The position numbers and the translations under genes were made by a program. The notes beneath the pieces were generated by a model. It was given only the letters and a program-made list of their open reading frames with translations, was not told the DNA's origin and ran no database searches. Shown in pieces: positions 1 through 11,260 of a stretch of 64,000 bases of DNA. The stretch covers positions 366,196 to 430,195 of the forward strand of contig SFGZ01000001.1 of the NCBI GenBank assembly GCA_004557505.1. Direction: 5' to 3'. The first letter of the stretch is position 1; each line of letters begins with the position of its first letter. The stretch is from Coriobacteriaceae bacterium. GTDB lineage: Bacteria > Actinomycetota > Coriobacteriia > Coriobacteriales > Atopobiaceae.

Positions 1-97
1 GTCATATGGCGGGCACCTGCCACGGAGGGCCGCCCGCGCCAGTCGCTCTCGGCGGCCCATTCGACAAAAGAGGCCTTGCGCCACTCTCGCTTATGTG

Positions 98-114
98 TAT
101 CATAGTGATATCAC
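98..114. promoter_or_regulatory. Palindromic operator candidate upstream of the SPFH operon
   Basis: The 10-bp perfect palindrome GTGATATCAC (105-114) overlaps a second inverted pair, TATCA-3 nt-TGATA (98-110), in an AT-rich patch 53-69 bases before the SPFH start. Short overlapping palindromes suit a ribbon-helix-helix repressor, and such a protein is encoded by the second gene of this operon, so autoregulation is a reasonable inference. Binding is not shown. Confidence 0.4.
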
Positions 115-166
115 ATTGAGACCATTAGCGGCACCAAACCGCCTGACTTTAGAGAAAGGAAGCGCC

Positions 167-1177
167 ATGACCGTCGAGAAGAACATCAAGGCCCGCTCAG
201 GCTGGGGGGTCCTCGTGCTGACAGCCCTTGGCTACGTTGCCTCCGTCGCCGCCTTTGTCTGTGGGATCGTGCAGTTTGTCGCGGCCGATGACGCCGGCGT
301 AGCGGCACCCGCGACGGCGGCCCTCCTGCTCGTGGGCGGGATCGTGCTCTTCATCTGCGCGCTCGTCATGAGCAACGGATTTATTGCCCTACAGCCGGGA
401 GAGGCGAAGGTGTGCCTCCTCTTTGGTAACTACGTGGGAACCGTGCGGGAGTCGGGCTTCTGGTGGGCGAATCCCTTCTACAGCCGCAAGATCAGCGCGA
501 AGGGCCCAGACGGGGAGATCGCCGAGGAGGGCGGCGGGACTGGTTCCCTTACCGTCAAGATGCCGCTTGGCATCTCGACCAAGGTGTCGCTCCGCGTGCG
601 CACGCACAACGGCGAGCGCATCAAGGTGAATGACAAGCAGGGCAATCCCATCGAGATCGCGACCGTTGTCGTGTGGCGCGTAGCCGACACCGCAAAGGCC
701 CTCTTCGACGTGGACAACTACATCTCCTTCGTCTCCATGCAGGCCGAGACCGCGCTTCGTCACGTGGCGAGCCTCTACGCCTATGACCACATGGAGGACG
801 ATGACTCGACAAACACCTCCATCACGCTGCGCTCCAACATCGAGGAGGTCTCCGCGAGCCTGCGAGAGGAGCTTGACCGGCGCTTGGCACCCGCCGGCGT
901 GAAGGTCGATGACGCGCGCCTGACGCACCTCGCCTATGCGCCCGAGATAGCCCCCGCGATGCTTCGCCGCCAGCAGGCGGAGGCCATCATCGCCGCGCGC
1001 AAGAAGATCGTGGAGGGCGCCGTCTCGATGGTGGACATGGCCCTCTCGGAGCTCTCCGACGGTGGCGTCGTCGAGTTCGACGAGGACCGCAAGGCTACGA
1101 TGGCGTCCAACCTCATGGTGGTGCTCTGTGGCGAGTCCGAGGCGCAGCCCGTCGTAAACACCGGCTCGCTATACTAG
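167..1177 (+). CDS. SPFH/Band 7 domain membrane protein
   Basis: Predicted 336-residue membrane protein of the SPFH (stomatin/prohibitin/flotillin) superfamily, whose members form scaffolding oligomers at membranes; no enzymatic activity is expected. Two hydrophobic helices lie at about residues 14-38 and 47-69. The SPFH core follows from about 72 (IALQPGEAKVCLLFGNYVG, then a W-W-A-N-P-F segment), then a charged helical region with RRQQAEAIIAARKKIVEGA, typical of the coiled-coil tail. The ATG at 167 was chosen over an upstream in-frame ATG at 95 because AGAAAGGAA precedes it at good spacing and the 95 start would use the operator-like DNA. It is followed after 15 nt by an Arc-like regulator and then a CPBP protease, suggesting one operon. 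Confidence 0.85.
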   Translation: MTVEKNIKARSGWGVLVLTALGYVASVAAFVCGIVQFVAADDAGVAAPATAALLLVGGIVLFICALVMSNGFIALQPGEAKVCLLFGNYVGTVRESGFWWANPFYSRKISAKGPDGEIAEEGGGTGSLTVKMPLGISTKVSLRVRTHNGERIKVNDKQGNPIEIATVVVWRVADTAKALFDVDNYISFVSMQAETALRHVASLYAYDHMEDDDSTNTSITLRSNIEEVSASLREELDRRLAPAGVKVDDARLTHLAYAPEIAPAMLRRQQAEAIIAARKKIVEGAVSMVDMALSELSDGGVVEFDEDRKATMASNLMVVLCGESEAQPVVNTGSLY

Positions 1178-1192
1178 CGGAGGTGTCTTTAC

Positions 1193-1405
1193 GTGGCCAC
1201 CCGCAAGCAATATCCTCTGCGCGTCGACCCCGAGGTCTGGGAATCTATCGAGCGTTGGGCCGAGGATGACATGCGCTCCGCGAATGCGCAGGTTGAGTGG
1301 ATTCTGAGAGACGCGCTCAGGCGCGCGGGCAGGCTGAACGAGAAGAGGGGGAACGCGGATGGACAAGAGGGTCACGCCGGCTGCGGCGGCTCGCCTCGCG
1401 GGTAA
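1193..1405 (+). CDS. Arc-like ribbon-helix-helix DNA-binding protein
   Basis: Small 70-residue protein starting at GTG behind GCGGAGG. Residues about 5-45 (KQYPLRVDPEVWESIERWA, then a second helix NAQVEWILRDALRRAG) fit the Arc/MetJ ribbon-helix-helix fold: one beta strand for major-groove contact and two dimerising helices. It is probably a transcriptional repressor of its own operon, given the palindrome at 98-114. The Gly-rich last 20 residues overlap the start of the CPBP gene by 47 nt and may be unstructured. SPFH plus Arc pairs are a known neighbour arrangement in actinobacteria; why a regulator travels with an SPFH scaffold is unknown. Confidence 0.75.
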   Translation: MATRKQYPLRVDPEVWESIERWAEDDMRSANAQVEWILRDALRRAGRLNEKRGNADGQEGHAGCGGSPRG

Positions 1406-2357
1406 CTATGTGTGGGTCATGGGGATGGTGTTTCTCGGCCAGGTCTTGGGTGGCCTCATCTCGTCGGTGGTCACGGTGGCCTCCTATGGCGTCCTTGCGG
1501 GCGGGGAGACGGATGCGATGATCCTCGCGCTCAAGACCGACAGTGCCGCACCGCTTGGCATCACGGGTCAGTCGGCCTCTGCGGCGAGCGCGCTCTATTC
1601 CGCGTGCCCGTATCTCATGTTCGTCGGCATCTGGATAGTCGCCCTTGTCTACCTGCGCTTCAGCCGGCGCTCGCGGCCGGTGCTACGGGCGGTGGGCACG
1701 TTCACGCGCGGCAACACGGCTGGGAACCTGGCCCTTGGGCTTCTCGTGGGCCTCGTGCTCAACGGTGTCTGCGCACTTATCGCCGTGGCCACGGGCAGCG
1801 TGAGCCTCTCGCTGGTGGGCGTCAACGTGGGCGGGCTCGTGCTTCTCGCCGTGACGGTCTTTGTGCAGTCCTCCGCCGAGGAGCTGCTGTGCCGTTGCTA
1901 CCTCTATCAGAAGACGCTGCGCACGAGCGGCAGCCCGGTTGTCGCGGTGGTCGCAAGTTCGCTGCTCTTTGGTGTGCTCCACCTGTTGAACACGGGCGTC
2001 ACCGCGCTCTCGATAGTGAACATTGTGCTGGTTGGGGTGCTCTTTGGGCTCATGGTGTGGCGGCTTGACAGCCCTTGGATGGCGTTTGCGGCCCACGCCT
2101 CTTGGAATTTCATGCAAAACGTCCTGCTTGGGCTTCCCAACAGCGGGCACGTCATCCCGTTCGCACTCTTTGGCATTGCGCCGGGCACCACGCCCGCGGC
2201 GGGCGTTGCGTACGATCCCGTCTTCGGGATCGAGGGCTCCGTGGCGGCGGCGCTCGCGCTTCTCGCCGGCTGCGCGTTTGTGTGGTGGCTGGGCGAGCGC
2301 CGGAACGTTGCGGCGACGGACGTCTGGGGAGAGGCCGCGGACCCGGACGCATCGTAG
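1359..2357 (+). CDS. CPBP-family intramembrane glutamic endopeptidase
   Basis: Polytopic protein of 332 residues with about eight hydrophobic segments. The hallmark CPBP/Rce1 (ABI) motifs are present in order: EELLCR (the EExxxR motif) near residue 175, FGVLHL (FxxxH) near 208 and HASWNF (HxxxN) near 246. Family members are membrane proteases or bacteriocin self-immunity proteins; substrates are rarely known. The ATG at 1359 lies inside the preceding regulator gene, so translational coupling is likely. It is the last gene of the SPFH operon and is followed at once by a strong hairpin. Confidence 0.82.
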   Translation: MDKRVTPAAAARLAGNYVWVMGMVFLGQVLGGLISSVVTVASYGVLAGGETDAMILALKTDSAAPLGITGQSASAASALYSACPYLMFVGIWIVALVYLRFSRRSRPVLRAVGTFTRGNTAGNLALGLLVGLVLNGVCALIAVATGSVSLSLVGVNVGGLVLLAVTVFVQSSAEELLCRCYLYQKTLRTSGSPVVAVVASSLLFGVLHLLNTGVTALSIVNIVLVGVLFGLMVWRLDSPWMAFAAHASWNFMQNVLLGLPNSGHVIPFALFGIAPGTTPAAGVAYDPVFGIEGSVAAALALLAGCAFVWWLGERRNVAATDVWGEAADPDAS

Positions 2358-2360
2358 TTG

Positions 2361-2381
2361 CCGCCACGGCGGCCGTGGCGG
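2361..2381 (+). terminator. Hairpin terminator after the CPBP gene
   Basis: Perfect 9-bp stem CCGCCACGG / CCGTGGCGG with a 3-nt loop, starting 3 nt after the CPBP stop codon. There is no U-tract, as with most terminator-like hairpins in this window. The following stretch 2382-2556 shows nothing gene-like. Confidence 0.5.
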
Positions 2382-2556
2382 AGGCCTCGGTGCCTTGGGT
2401 GTCCCGATTTTCCGACCTGCGACCGACCTTGCCCAAAGGGCCCAGGTGCCCCGAGGCCGTGGGCGGCTCGGCTCCCCACACCGTCGTCCGGGCCGTCGTA
2501 CCGCGCCGCCCCGAGGCCCGCGACCTGCGCCGCCGTCCCTCGCTTTCCGCCTCGGT

Positions 2557-2652
2557 CCCAAAAAAGCGAACATGAAAACGACCGGCCAATCGGCTTCCTG
2601 GGAAAACGCCGCCGCGCGTTGCCCCTGGATTGATTTCGTGTTCACTTTTGGG
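2557..2652 (+). repeat. TIR element family, copy 1
   Basis: About 96 bp ending in inverted repeats. The right end ATTGATTTCGTGTTCACTTT and the left end (GCGAACATGAAAAC preceded by CCC and an A-run) pair imperfectly. The core GGCTTCCTGGGAAAACGCCG matches copy 4 (32461-32556) closely. It lies in the 528-bp gap between the CPBP gene and clpB with no coding potential of its own. One of five copies in the window; the family could be a MITE, a REP-like palindromic repeat or a terminator-like structure. Confidence 0.7.
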
Positions 2653-2767
2653 CTGCGGCGTGGGGCGCTGGCGGGCGAGCCCGGGGCGCGGGTCCGCGGC
2701 GCGAGCCTAGGCCGCTGGCTGGCATCCCGTCCCCGGCAGGGAAACCCTGCGTGTCAACGCATGCGAA

Positions 2768-2792
2768 AATCTATATTAGAAGCACTTAGATT
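2768..2792 (+). promoter_or_regulatory. AT-rich candidate control region of clpB
   Basis: An AT-rich island (about 2763-2801) in otherwise very GC-rich DNA holds the inverted repeat AATCTA-13 nt-TAGATT, followed by a TATACA hexamer at 2796-2801 that could be a -10 box. It does not match the CIRCE or HAIR heat-shock operators, so any heat-shock control would use another site. Candidate only. Confidence 0.3.
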
Positions 2793-2885
2793 CTGTATAC
2801 ATCACCTCCCAAGCGGGAATACTCAACCTCGATAAGCAGAAATCCGCCGTCACCCAAAGCGCGCGGACCACAGGGAGTGATGCAT

Positions 2886-5585
<2,700 letters not shown>

Positions 5586-5640
5586 GGCGCGCGGGGCAGC
5601 GCCTCGTGCCCGGCGACGCCTTTGGATACGACGTTGACGC

Positions 5641-5672
5641 AGCGGCCCCGGAGCCCGGGCTCCGGGGCCGCT
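5641..5672 (+). terminator. Terminator of clpB
   Basis: A perfect 32-bp palindrome running from AGCGGCCCCGGAG to its complement CTCCGGGGCCGCT, followed by TTCTGTG. Its position 55 nt after clpB fits intrinsic termination. Confidence 0.75.
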
Positions 5673-5789
5673 TTCTGTGTCGCGGCGGCCTGCCGCCCGC
5701 TGCCTCGGGCTGGGCCTCCACAACGCGATCCGCCCTGTTGGGGCACAATAAAGGGCAAGCTGCTCTCGTTGGTTCGGGGAGGTTGTGAC

Positions 5790-7463
5790 ATGGAGGATCC
5801 AGAGCTTGACAAGGACGCCGAGCAGGCCGACCCGGATGCCACGCGCCTCGCGGACCCGGACGCCACCCAGCTTGCCGACCCGGACGCCACCCAGCTCGTT
5901 GAGGAGCCTGCCCCTGCGGATGCCCCGGATGACGCCCAGAGCGGCACCCCCGCGGACGCCCCCGACGCCGCCCCGGATGACGCCCAGAGCGGCACTCCCG
6001 CCGACGCCCCCGACGCCGCCCAGGACGAGACGCCCACCATTGTCGTTCCCCATGCCGTCGCGGCGGGCCAGGAGGGCCCCGACGGCATCGATGCCATGGA
6101 CGACCCATACGCCCCCATCAACGATGCCGACTTCACGCGGGTGACCCCCTATGCGCCCGTGTCCATAGACTCCCCGGTCACGGCCGACGGCAAGCGGCGT
6201 GGCCGCGTGCGGCCATGGGCCGTGGTCCTCGTGGCCGCCGCGCTTCTCGCCGCCGCCGCCTTTGTGGTGAGGTACACCTACGAGAGCGAGTACTGGGGCG
6301 GCAAGACCGTGCCCAACGTGGTGGGCAAGACCGAGACCGAGGCCCGCTCGACCCTCTTGCCGCTTGGCTTCAGCGTGACCGTCAGGGAGGTCCTCTCCGA
6401 TGACGAGGTGGGCAAGGTCGTCTCGATGGATCCCGCTGCGGGCACGCGCACGGGAAACGACCTTTCGGTGACCGTCACCGTGGCCGCGGCGCGCACGATC
6501 CCCTCGGTTGTGGGGCTTAGCCAGACGAGTGCCAAGACGGCCCTGCTCAATAAGGGTGCCAAGGACATCGCCATCGCGTACAAGAGCTCCAGCGAGGCCG
6601 AGGGCACGGTGCTTGCGGTGAGCCCGGGCGAGGGCGAGGCGTTTGTCTCGACGGACCAGATCACGCTCACGGTGGCGCAGCCCCTCAAGGTGCCCGACGT
6701 CGTGGGGCTCTCCCTTGCCGACGCCGAGCGGGCCATCCAGGATGCGGGCCTTGCGTGCTCGGTCTCGTACAGCGACCAGACGGGCGCCGAGAACGTTGTG
6801 CTCTCGACCTCGCCCGAGACGGGCGCCAAGGTGTCCGAGGGCTCCACGGTCACTCTGTACGTGCCGGCACCCAGGCTGACCGATGCCCGCCACATTGCCG
6901 AGTACTTTGGCATCGAGCCTGCCGACCTTGACGCATACCTCGCCAAGCAGGGATATTCCGTCTCGTCCACCGGCGTGTACCCCAACGGCGACGCCTATGC
7001 GGTCTACGCCGACGGCGCCGTGACCATCACCATCACGGACTCGCCCGAATCAGCCGACGTCGCCGAGGCGTGGGCGGGCACCAGTGCGCTTGCCAGCGGC
7101 AGGCCTGTGGGCGGCGTGCGCCTCCAGGCATCGGCGTCCGCGGTCTCGTCGGGCGCGTCCATTGGCTCGGGCGGGCTTGCGGCCGTGATGGACGCCTGCG
7201 GCCTGAGCAACCTCGTCTCCTCCTGCACGGTTGACACGGCGCAGACCTCGCGTAGCATCGACCGGACCGGCCTCTCGTTCATCTGCGGCTACGGACAGCA
7301 GGGCGACTACGTGTGGAGCGTGCTTTTGGGGAGCCTTGGCGGGTCTGCGACCAACGCTATCGTCACCATCGCGCCCAAGAGCCACTATGATGGTCTTGAC
7401 CTGGGAGAATACGGAAATGACCTGGCGAGCTACATCGCCATCACAAACTACTACGGGAAGTGA
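5790..7463 (+). CDS. Membrane-anchored PASTA-domain protein without kinase domain
   Basis: 557 residues. An acidic, Asp/Ala/Pro-rich cytoplasmic region (1-135) contains three 24-bp-encoded repeats (DPDATQLA type) and two 48-bp-encoded repeats (DDAQSGTP type). A basic patch GKRRGR and one transmembrane helix (about 140-160, VVLVAAALLAAAAFVV) follow. Then come three PASTA domains (about 171-360), each with the V-P-x-V-V-G opening, and a roughly 190-residue extracellular domain of unknown fold. PASTA domains bind muropeptides or beta-lactams; here no Ser/Thr kinase domain is present, so it may be a wall sensor or wall-binding scaffold. The ATG at 5790 follows GGGGAGG. Confidence 0.85.
   Translation: MEDPELDKDAEQADPDATRLADPDATQLADPDATQLVEEPAPADAPDDAQSGTPADAPDAAPDDAQSGTPADAPDAAQDETPTIVVPHAVAAGQEGPDGIDAMDDPYAPINDADFTRVTPYAPVSIDSPVTADGKRRGRVRPWAVVLVAAALLAAAAFVVRYTYESEYWGGKTVPNVVGKTETEARSTLLPLGFSVTVREVLSDDEVGKVVSMDPAAGTRTGNDLSVTVTVAAARTIPSVVGLSQTSAKTALLNKGAKDIAIAYKSSSEAEGTVLAVSPGEGEAFVSTDQITLTVAQPLKVPDVVGLSLADAERAIQDAGLACSVSYSDQTGAENVVLSTSPETGAKVSEGSTVTLYVPAPRLTDARHIAEYFGIEPADLDAYLAKQGYSVSSTGVYPNGDAYAVYADGAVTITITDSPESADVAEAWAGTSALASGRPVGGVRLQASASAVSSGASIGSGGLAAVMDACGLSNLVSSCTVDTAQTSRSIDRTGLSFICGYGQQGDYVWSVLLGSLGGSATNAIVTIAPKSHYDGLDLGEYGNDLASYIAITNYYGK
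5829..6023 (+). repeat. Coding tandem repeats in the PASTA protein
   Basis: Three 24-bp units (5829-5900) encode DPDAT[R/Q]LA-like octapeptides. Two nearly identical 48-bp units (5928-5975 and 5976-6023) encode a DDAQSGTPADAPDAAP-like block. Units differ at a few bases, mainly third positions. Such repeats are prone to length change by slippage; the encoded region is predicted disordered. Confidence 0.8.
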
Positions 7464-7468
7464 CGCAC

Positions 7469-7651
7469 ATGGGCGAGGAGAACGTCGCGTCCAGGGACGC
7501 AATTGCGCAGAAGAGGTTGGCGGCCGAGAAAGTCAACCCCTCCGACCAGCCCTTCATTCGCGCCGAGAACGAGGATGACGACGGCTACGACCCATACTCG
7601 GACCGCCGTCCTCGCCCCGAGCCGCTGTTCGAGCGTGACCCCTGGGGATAG
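7469..7651 (+). CDS. Small acidic hypothetical protein
   Basis: 60 residues starting MGEENVASRDAIAQKRLAAE, ending PEPLFERDPWG; soluble, highly charged, no membrane segment or known motif. The ATG at 7469 has CGGGAAG at proper spacing; an in-frame GTG at 7460 overlaps the preceding stop codon. It lies 5 nt after the PASTA gene and is probably co-transcribed with it, so a role with that envelope protein is possible. Function is not recognised. Confidence 0.6.
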   Translation: MGEENVASRDAIAQKRLAAEKVNPSDQPFIRAENEDDDGYDPYSDRRPRPEPLFERDPWG

Positions 7652-7681
7652 CCGGGCATCGCTCGCATGGGGGCGTGCCCG

Positions 7682-8263
7682 CTAGCCCGTTGCGCCCCAG
7701 TTGTCCTGCATGTACCGCCACACGAAGAACACGATCACGCAGAGCACCGCAATCACGGCGACGAGCGCGACCGCCGAGCGGATGCGCATCTTTCGCTCGC
7801 GCGAGGCGAAGATGTCGCGGCGACCTTTGGGGATCTCGAGGTACTGGCCATAGTGAAGGTCGCGGCGCAGCTGCGACATCTCTGAGCGCGACTTGCGGTA
7901 GGAGCGTCCGGAGAGCATGGACCCCCCGTTGGCATAGCCCGAGTCGTGCGTGAAGCCCTCGAAGCCGTCGGCGCTTGCCTGGTTGTCGAAGTCATCGATG
8001 GGGGCGACGGTCTTGTGCGGCGTCCGTGTGCGCGTGTAGCGTTGCGGCCTGGGCGCGGTCTCTCGCGCCTCGGGCGCGGGCGTCTCGCCAAAGCCTGCGG
8101 CGGGGGAGTTCTCGCCAGAGCAGTCCGCCATGATTGTCTGGCCGGGCGATGCCGCGCGCCGATCCTGCGCGTTGCCCGGTGCCGAGAAGTGCGACCCCTC
8201 GGGCGTCACCTGCGGGCGGGAAGAAGCGCTGCCCTGGTTGTCCAGGTCGTCGTAGTTGTCCAT
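7682..8263 (-). CDS. Hypothetical single-pass membrane protein, C-terminal anchor
   Basis: 193 residues. The first 120 are low-complexity and polar (MDNYDDLDNQG and a related DDFDNQASADGF block), with Tyr/Arg-rich stretches. A basic segment with RRDIFASRERKMRIRSA precedes one hydrophobic helix at about 163-183 (VALVAVIAVLCVIVFFVWRY) and a short tail. The topology suggests a cytoplasmic disordered domain with a C-terminal anchor. It converges with the small protein ending at 7651. No family is recognised. Confidence 0.6.
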   Translation of the reverse strand: MDNYDDLDNQGSASSRPQVTPEGSHFSAPGNAQDRRAASPGQTIMADCSGENSPAAGFGETPAPEARETAPRPQRYTRTRTPHKTVAPIDDFDNQASADGFEGFTHDSGYANGGSMLSGRSYRKSRSEMSQLRRDLHYGQYLEIPKGRRDIFASRERKMRIRSAVALVAVIAVLCVIVFFVWRYMQDNWGATG

Positions 8264-8411
8264 GTGTTCGTGCCTCCGGTTGCGGTCTGCACGGCAGTAC
8301 CAACATCATAGAGCACGCAAGGCCCCCAAACCACCTATTGCGCGCTCATTGTGTCGGAGGCGTGCGCAAATACAAAAGCTGGGCAGCAGGCGCCAGACGG
8401 CGCGGCGGAGC

Positions 8412-11255
8412 CTATATCGCGTCCGCGCGAAGGGCGTCCACGATGTTCAGGGCATGGCTGCGGCGCAGCGCGTAGGCCACGGAGAGCCCCAGCACCGCCA
8501 CCACGCCCATGATGGCCCCGGCCACATAGCCCCAAGGCAGCTCGAAGGAGACGTTTGCGACGGGCTGCAACGCGGACCAGAAAAGCCAGACCACGCCCGC
8601 CGAGAAGAGCAGGCCAAACCCCAGGCCGCGCAGGGCATAGCTTGCGCACTCCGCCACGAGCATGCGACGGAACCCCTTTGGCCCCAATCCCACGCTTTGC
8701 AGCACGGCAAATTCGTGCGTGCGCAGGATGATGCTCGTGGAGAGCGTGTTGAACACGTTTGCTACGGCGATGAGCATGCATACCACCGAGAAGATCGTCA
8801 CCAGAAGCTTGAAGAGGCCCACGATGGCGTCCGCCGTCTCCTTCTCAGCCACCTTGTTGACGACGTTTGCCGAGCCATCGGTGCCCACCGTGGCGTTGGC
8901 GGCCTCCTGGAGGGCGTTGCCGGTGTCAAAGGGGTCGGCGCCCTCGGCGAGCGAGAAGGGCATCAGGATGCTTGCCGACAAGAAGAGGTTGGGGCGCGCC
9001 TCGAGGGCGGAGACCGGCATCACCGCGACGAGCATTGGGGAGGCCGTGAGACTGGCGTCGCCGAGCTGGGCCGGCAGCGAGTCGAGCGATCCCACGAAGG
9101 AGATGGTGCCGGAGTCCGCGATGGCGTCCGAGAGGCCGGTCTGGCGCCGCGTCACCCCCGTGTTGTCCCCCGTGCTCTCCCACGTCTGGGCCACGGCGCC
9201 GCCGTCCGGCATAAGCGCCAGGAATGACTGCTGGTCACGCAGCTCGTAGGCCGTGGCGGTGGTGGGCGAGCCATATGGGGCCGCCACCTTTGCCCCGTTC
9301 GAGCTGGTCCACTCTGCCAGCACGTTGAGCGCCAGCGCCGGCAGGCTCTTGCCGTCTTCCGCCGTGGTGCCGCTCGCGCCGGCCTCCTTGCAGAGGGCGG
9401 CCCAGGTGTCATCATCCACAAACGAGACGATCATGGTGCCTGCGTACGAGCCGTCCCTGGAGATGTTGCCCATGCCGGCGTTGTAGTCGGCGAGAAACGC
9501 CTGGCCGGCTTCCGACACGCTCCCCGCGGGGAGCGCGGCCTGGACGGTGCCGCTCACGATGACCTTGCCCGGGGTAAGGCCATCAACCCGGTCAGACATG
9601 GCCTGGATGTCTCGCGCCAGGCCCAGCGTGCCCTTGGATGTGGAGCCCTGGTCGGATATGTGGGCGTTCATGACGGCAAGCACCATGTCGGACCGGCTGG
9701 TGGCGCCAAGGTCGTTGCCAATGGTCATGAGGCGCACCATGTAGAGGGAGATGGCGCCGGAGAGCACGATGAGCACCACCGAGAGCGCAAGTGACACCAC
9801 GACGGTGCGGCCGCGCGAGCTGGAGCGCGAGAGGTTCCTGCTCGCCAAAAGGCCGGAGAGGCCCATGATGCGCTCGAGCAGCGGCGTCCTGGGCACGGTG
9901 CCAGCGGCCTGCGCCCTCTCGACCGCGCGCCGCGCGCCCCTCGAGAGCCTGACGTCCCGCTGCTGGCGTATGGCGTCGATGGCCGAGACCCTGCTGGCGC
10001 GCCATGCCGGCGCCCAGGCGCTCGCGAGCAGCACGAGGAAGGACGTGGCGACCATGCCGGCCACCAAGGCGGGGCTTATCACGAGGGGTATGCCCTGGGC
10101 GGTTCCCGTAAGAGAACCCCGGAACATGGCGTCGAAGGCCCGTGCCGAGCTGCCGAGCATCGCCGCGACTCCGGCAAGCCCCGCCGCAAGCCCCAGGGGT
10201 ATGCCCACAAGGCCGATGGCGGCGGCCTCCATGAGCACCGTCCTCCTCAGCTGGCGTTTTGACGCCCCCAGCGAGGAGAGCAGGCCAAACTGCCGCGTGC
10301 GCTCGGCCACCGAGATGGAGAAGGAGTTGCCGATCATGCCGATGGCGGCCACAACGATGACGCCGCCTATCACGGCGACCATGTCGCGCAGCGATTCCAC
10401 GGCAGTGTTCTCGTCGTTGGCAAGGCCCTGGAATGCCAGCAGGTAGCTGTGAAGGTAGTAGTCCTCGGTGCCGAAGATGGGTGCCGCCCAGTCCTTGAGG
10501 GACTCGCGCGATGAGAAGCCGTCCGTGCTCACCCACACGCGCGTGAAGAGGGGGCTTGGGACGTCGTTCGGCGAGACGACCGCAGTGGTGCCCGCCTCCT
10601 CAAAGGCGGTGAAGTCGTTTCTCAGGAAGTGCTGCGGCACGTAGAAGCCCACCACGGTGAAGCCGCGCGTTGTCGATGGCGCGCCGGGCGCTCCGTTCTC
10701 GTCGAGTGCGGCGCCCATGGGCAGCGTGACGGCAGATCCCAGCTCGATGGCACCGTCGCTGGTGGCGCAGGCGCCCGAGCCGTCGTCGGTGAGCGTGACG
10801 CCGGCAAACGTGACCGGCAGCATGACCTCGCCCGGTGCTTCCGGCTCGCGGCCGGAGCGCACGGTGGGCATGACGGTGAGGCCGTGTGCCTGGTCCGCGC
10901 TGCCGCGAAGCACCCGCGGCGAGGTCTGGATGGCGAGCGTCGTGGTGCTCAGGTCGGCGTCGCTCGCGTACGAGGCGTATCCCGCCACCCGGGACTCCAT
11001 GGCGGCCGTCACGTGCGTGTCTGTCGCCAGCTGGCCAAGGGCCGAGTCTGCCTCGGCCGGCCGGAGCCCGTCGTAGACCTGCCAGGATCCCTCGGTTGCC
11101 ACGGTGCGGTCGAGAAGCGCCGAGGCAATGCTTGTGGCGGTGGCCACCACGCCCGTGAGCAGGGCCGTCGAGAGGACCACGCCAATGACGGTGACCACGG
11201 TGCGCGTGCGGTTCTTGCGCAGCGACCGCAGGGTGAAGCTCGCGAAAACCCCCAT
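8412..11255 (-). CDS. Large FtsX-type ABC transporter permease
   Basis: About 947 residues with two MacB/FtsX-like halves. Each has a leading transmembrane helix (about 18-43 and 475-500), a large extracytoplasmic domain (about 45-285 and 505-800) and an FtsX block of three helices (about 290-435 and 810-940). It belongs to the type VII ABC superfamily, which couples ATP use to work on the periplasmic side (lipoprotein, peptide or wall-hydrolase control) rather than simple import. The ATG at 11255 follows AGGGGG at good spacing; a GTG at 11264 overlapping the ATPase stop is the alternative. It is the last gene of the regulator-kinase-ATPase-permease cluster, so antimicrobial-peptide sensing or resistance is plausible but unproven. 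Confidence 0.85.
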   Translation of the reverse strand: MGVFASFTLRSLRKNRTRTVVTVIGVVLSTALLTGVVATATSIASALLDRTVATEGSWQVYDGLRPAEADSALGQLATDTHVTAAMESRVAGYASYASDADLSTTTLAIQTSPRVLRGSADQAHGLTVMPTVRSGREPEAPGEVMLPVTFAGVTLTDDGSGACATSDGAIELGSAVTLPMGAALDENGAPGAPSTTRGFTVVGFYVPQHFLRNDFTAFEEAGTTAVVSPNDVPSPLFTRVWVSTDGFSSRESLKDWAAPIFGTEDYYLHSYLLAFQGLANDENTAVESLRDMVAVIGGVIVVAAIGMIGNSFSISVAERTRQFGLLSSLGASKRQLRRTVLMEAAAIGLVGIPLGLAAGLAGVAAMLGSSARAFDAMFRGSLTGTAQGIPLVISPALVAGMVATSFLVLLASAWAPAWRASRVSAIDAIRQQRDVRLSRGARRAVERAQAAGTVPRTPLLERIMGLSGLLASRNLSRSSSRGRTVVVSLALSVVLIVLSGAISLYMVRLMTIGNDLGATSRSDMVLAVMNAHISDQGSTSKGTLGLARDIQAMSDRVDGLTPGKVIVSGTVQAALPAGSVSEAGQAFLADYNAGMGNISRDGSYAGTMIVSFVDDDTWAALCKEAGASGTTAEDGKSLPALALNVLAEWTSSNGAKVAAPYGSPTTATAYELRDQQSFLALMPDGGAVAQTWESTGDNTGVTRRQTGLSDAIADSGTISFVGSLDSLPAQLGDASLTASPMLVAVMPVSALEARPNLFLSASILMPFSLAEGADPFDTGNALQEAANATVGTDGSANVVNKVAEKETADAIVGLFKLLVTIFSVVCMLIAVANVFNTLSTSIILRTHEFAVLQSVGLGPKGFRRMLVAECASYALRGLGFGLLFSAGVVWLFWSALQPVANVSFELPWGYVAGAIMGVVAVLGLSVAYALRRSHALNIVDALRADAI

Positions 11256-11260
11256 TGAGC

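Noticed and set aside
2760..2826. CIRCE or HAIR heat-shock operator before clpB
   Set aside because: Neither TTAGCACTC-N9-GAGTGCTAA nor paired CTTGAGT/ACTCAAG is present; only a single ACTCAA-like half is seen.
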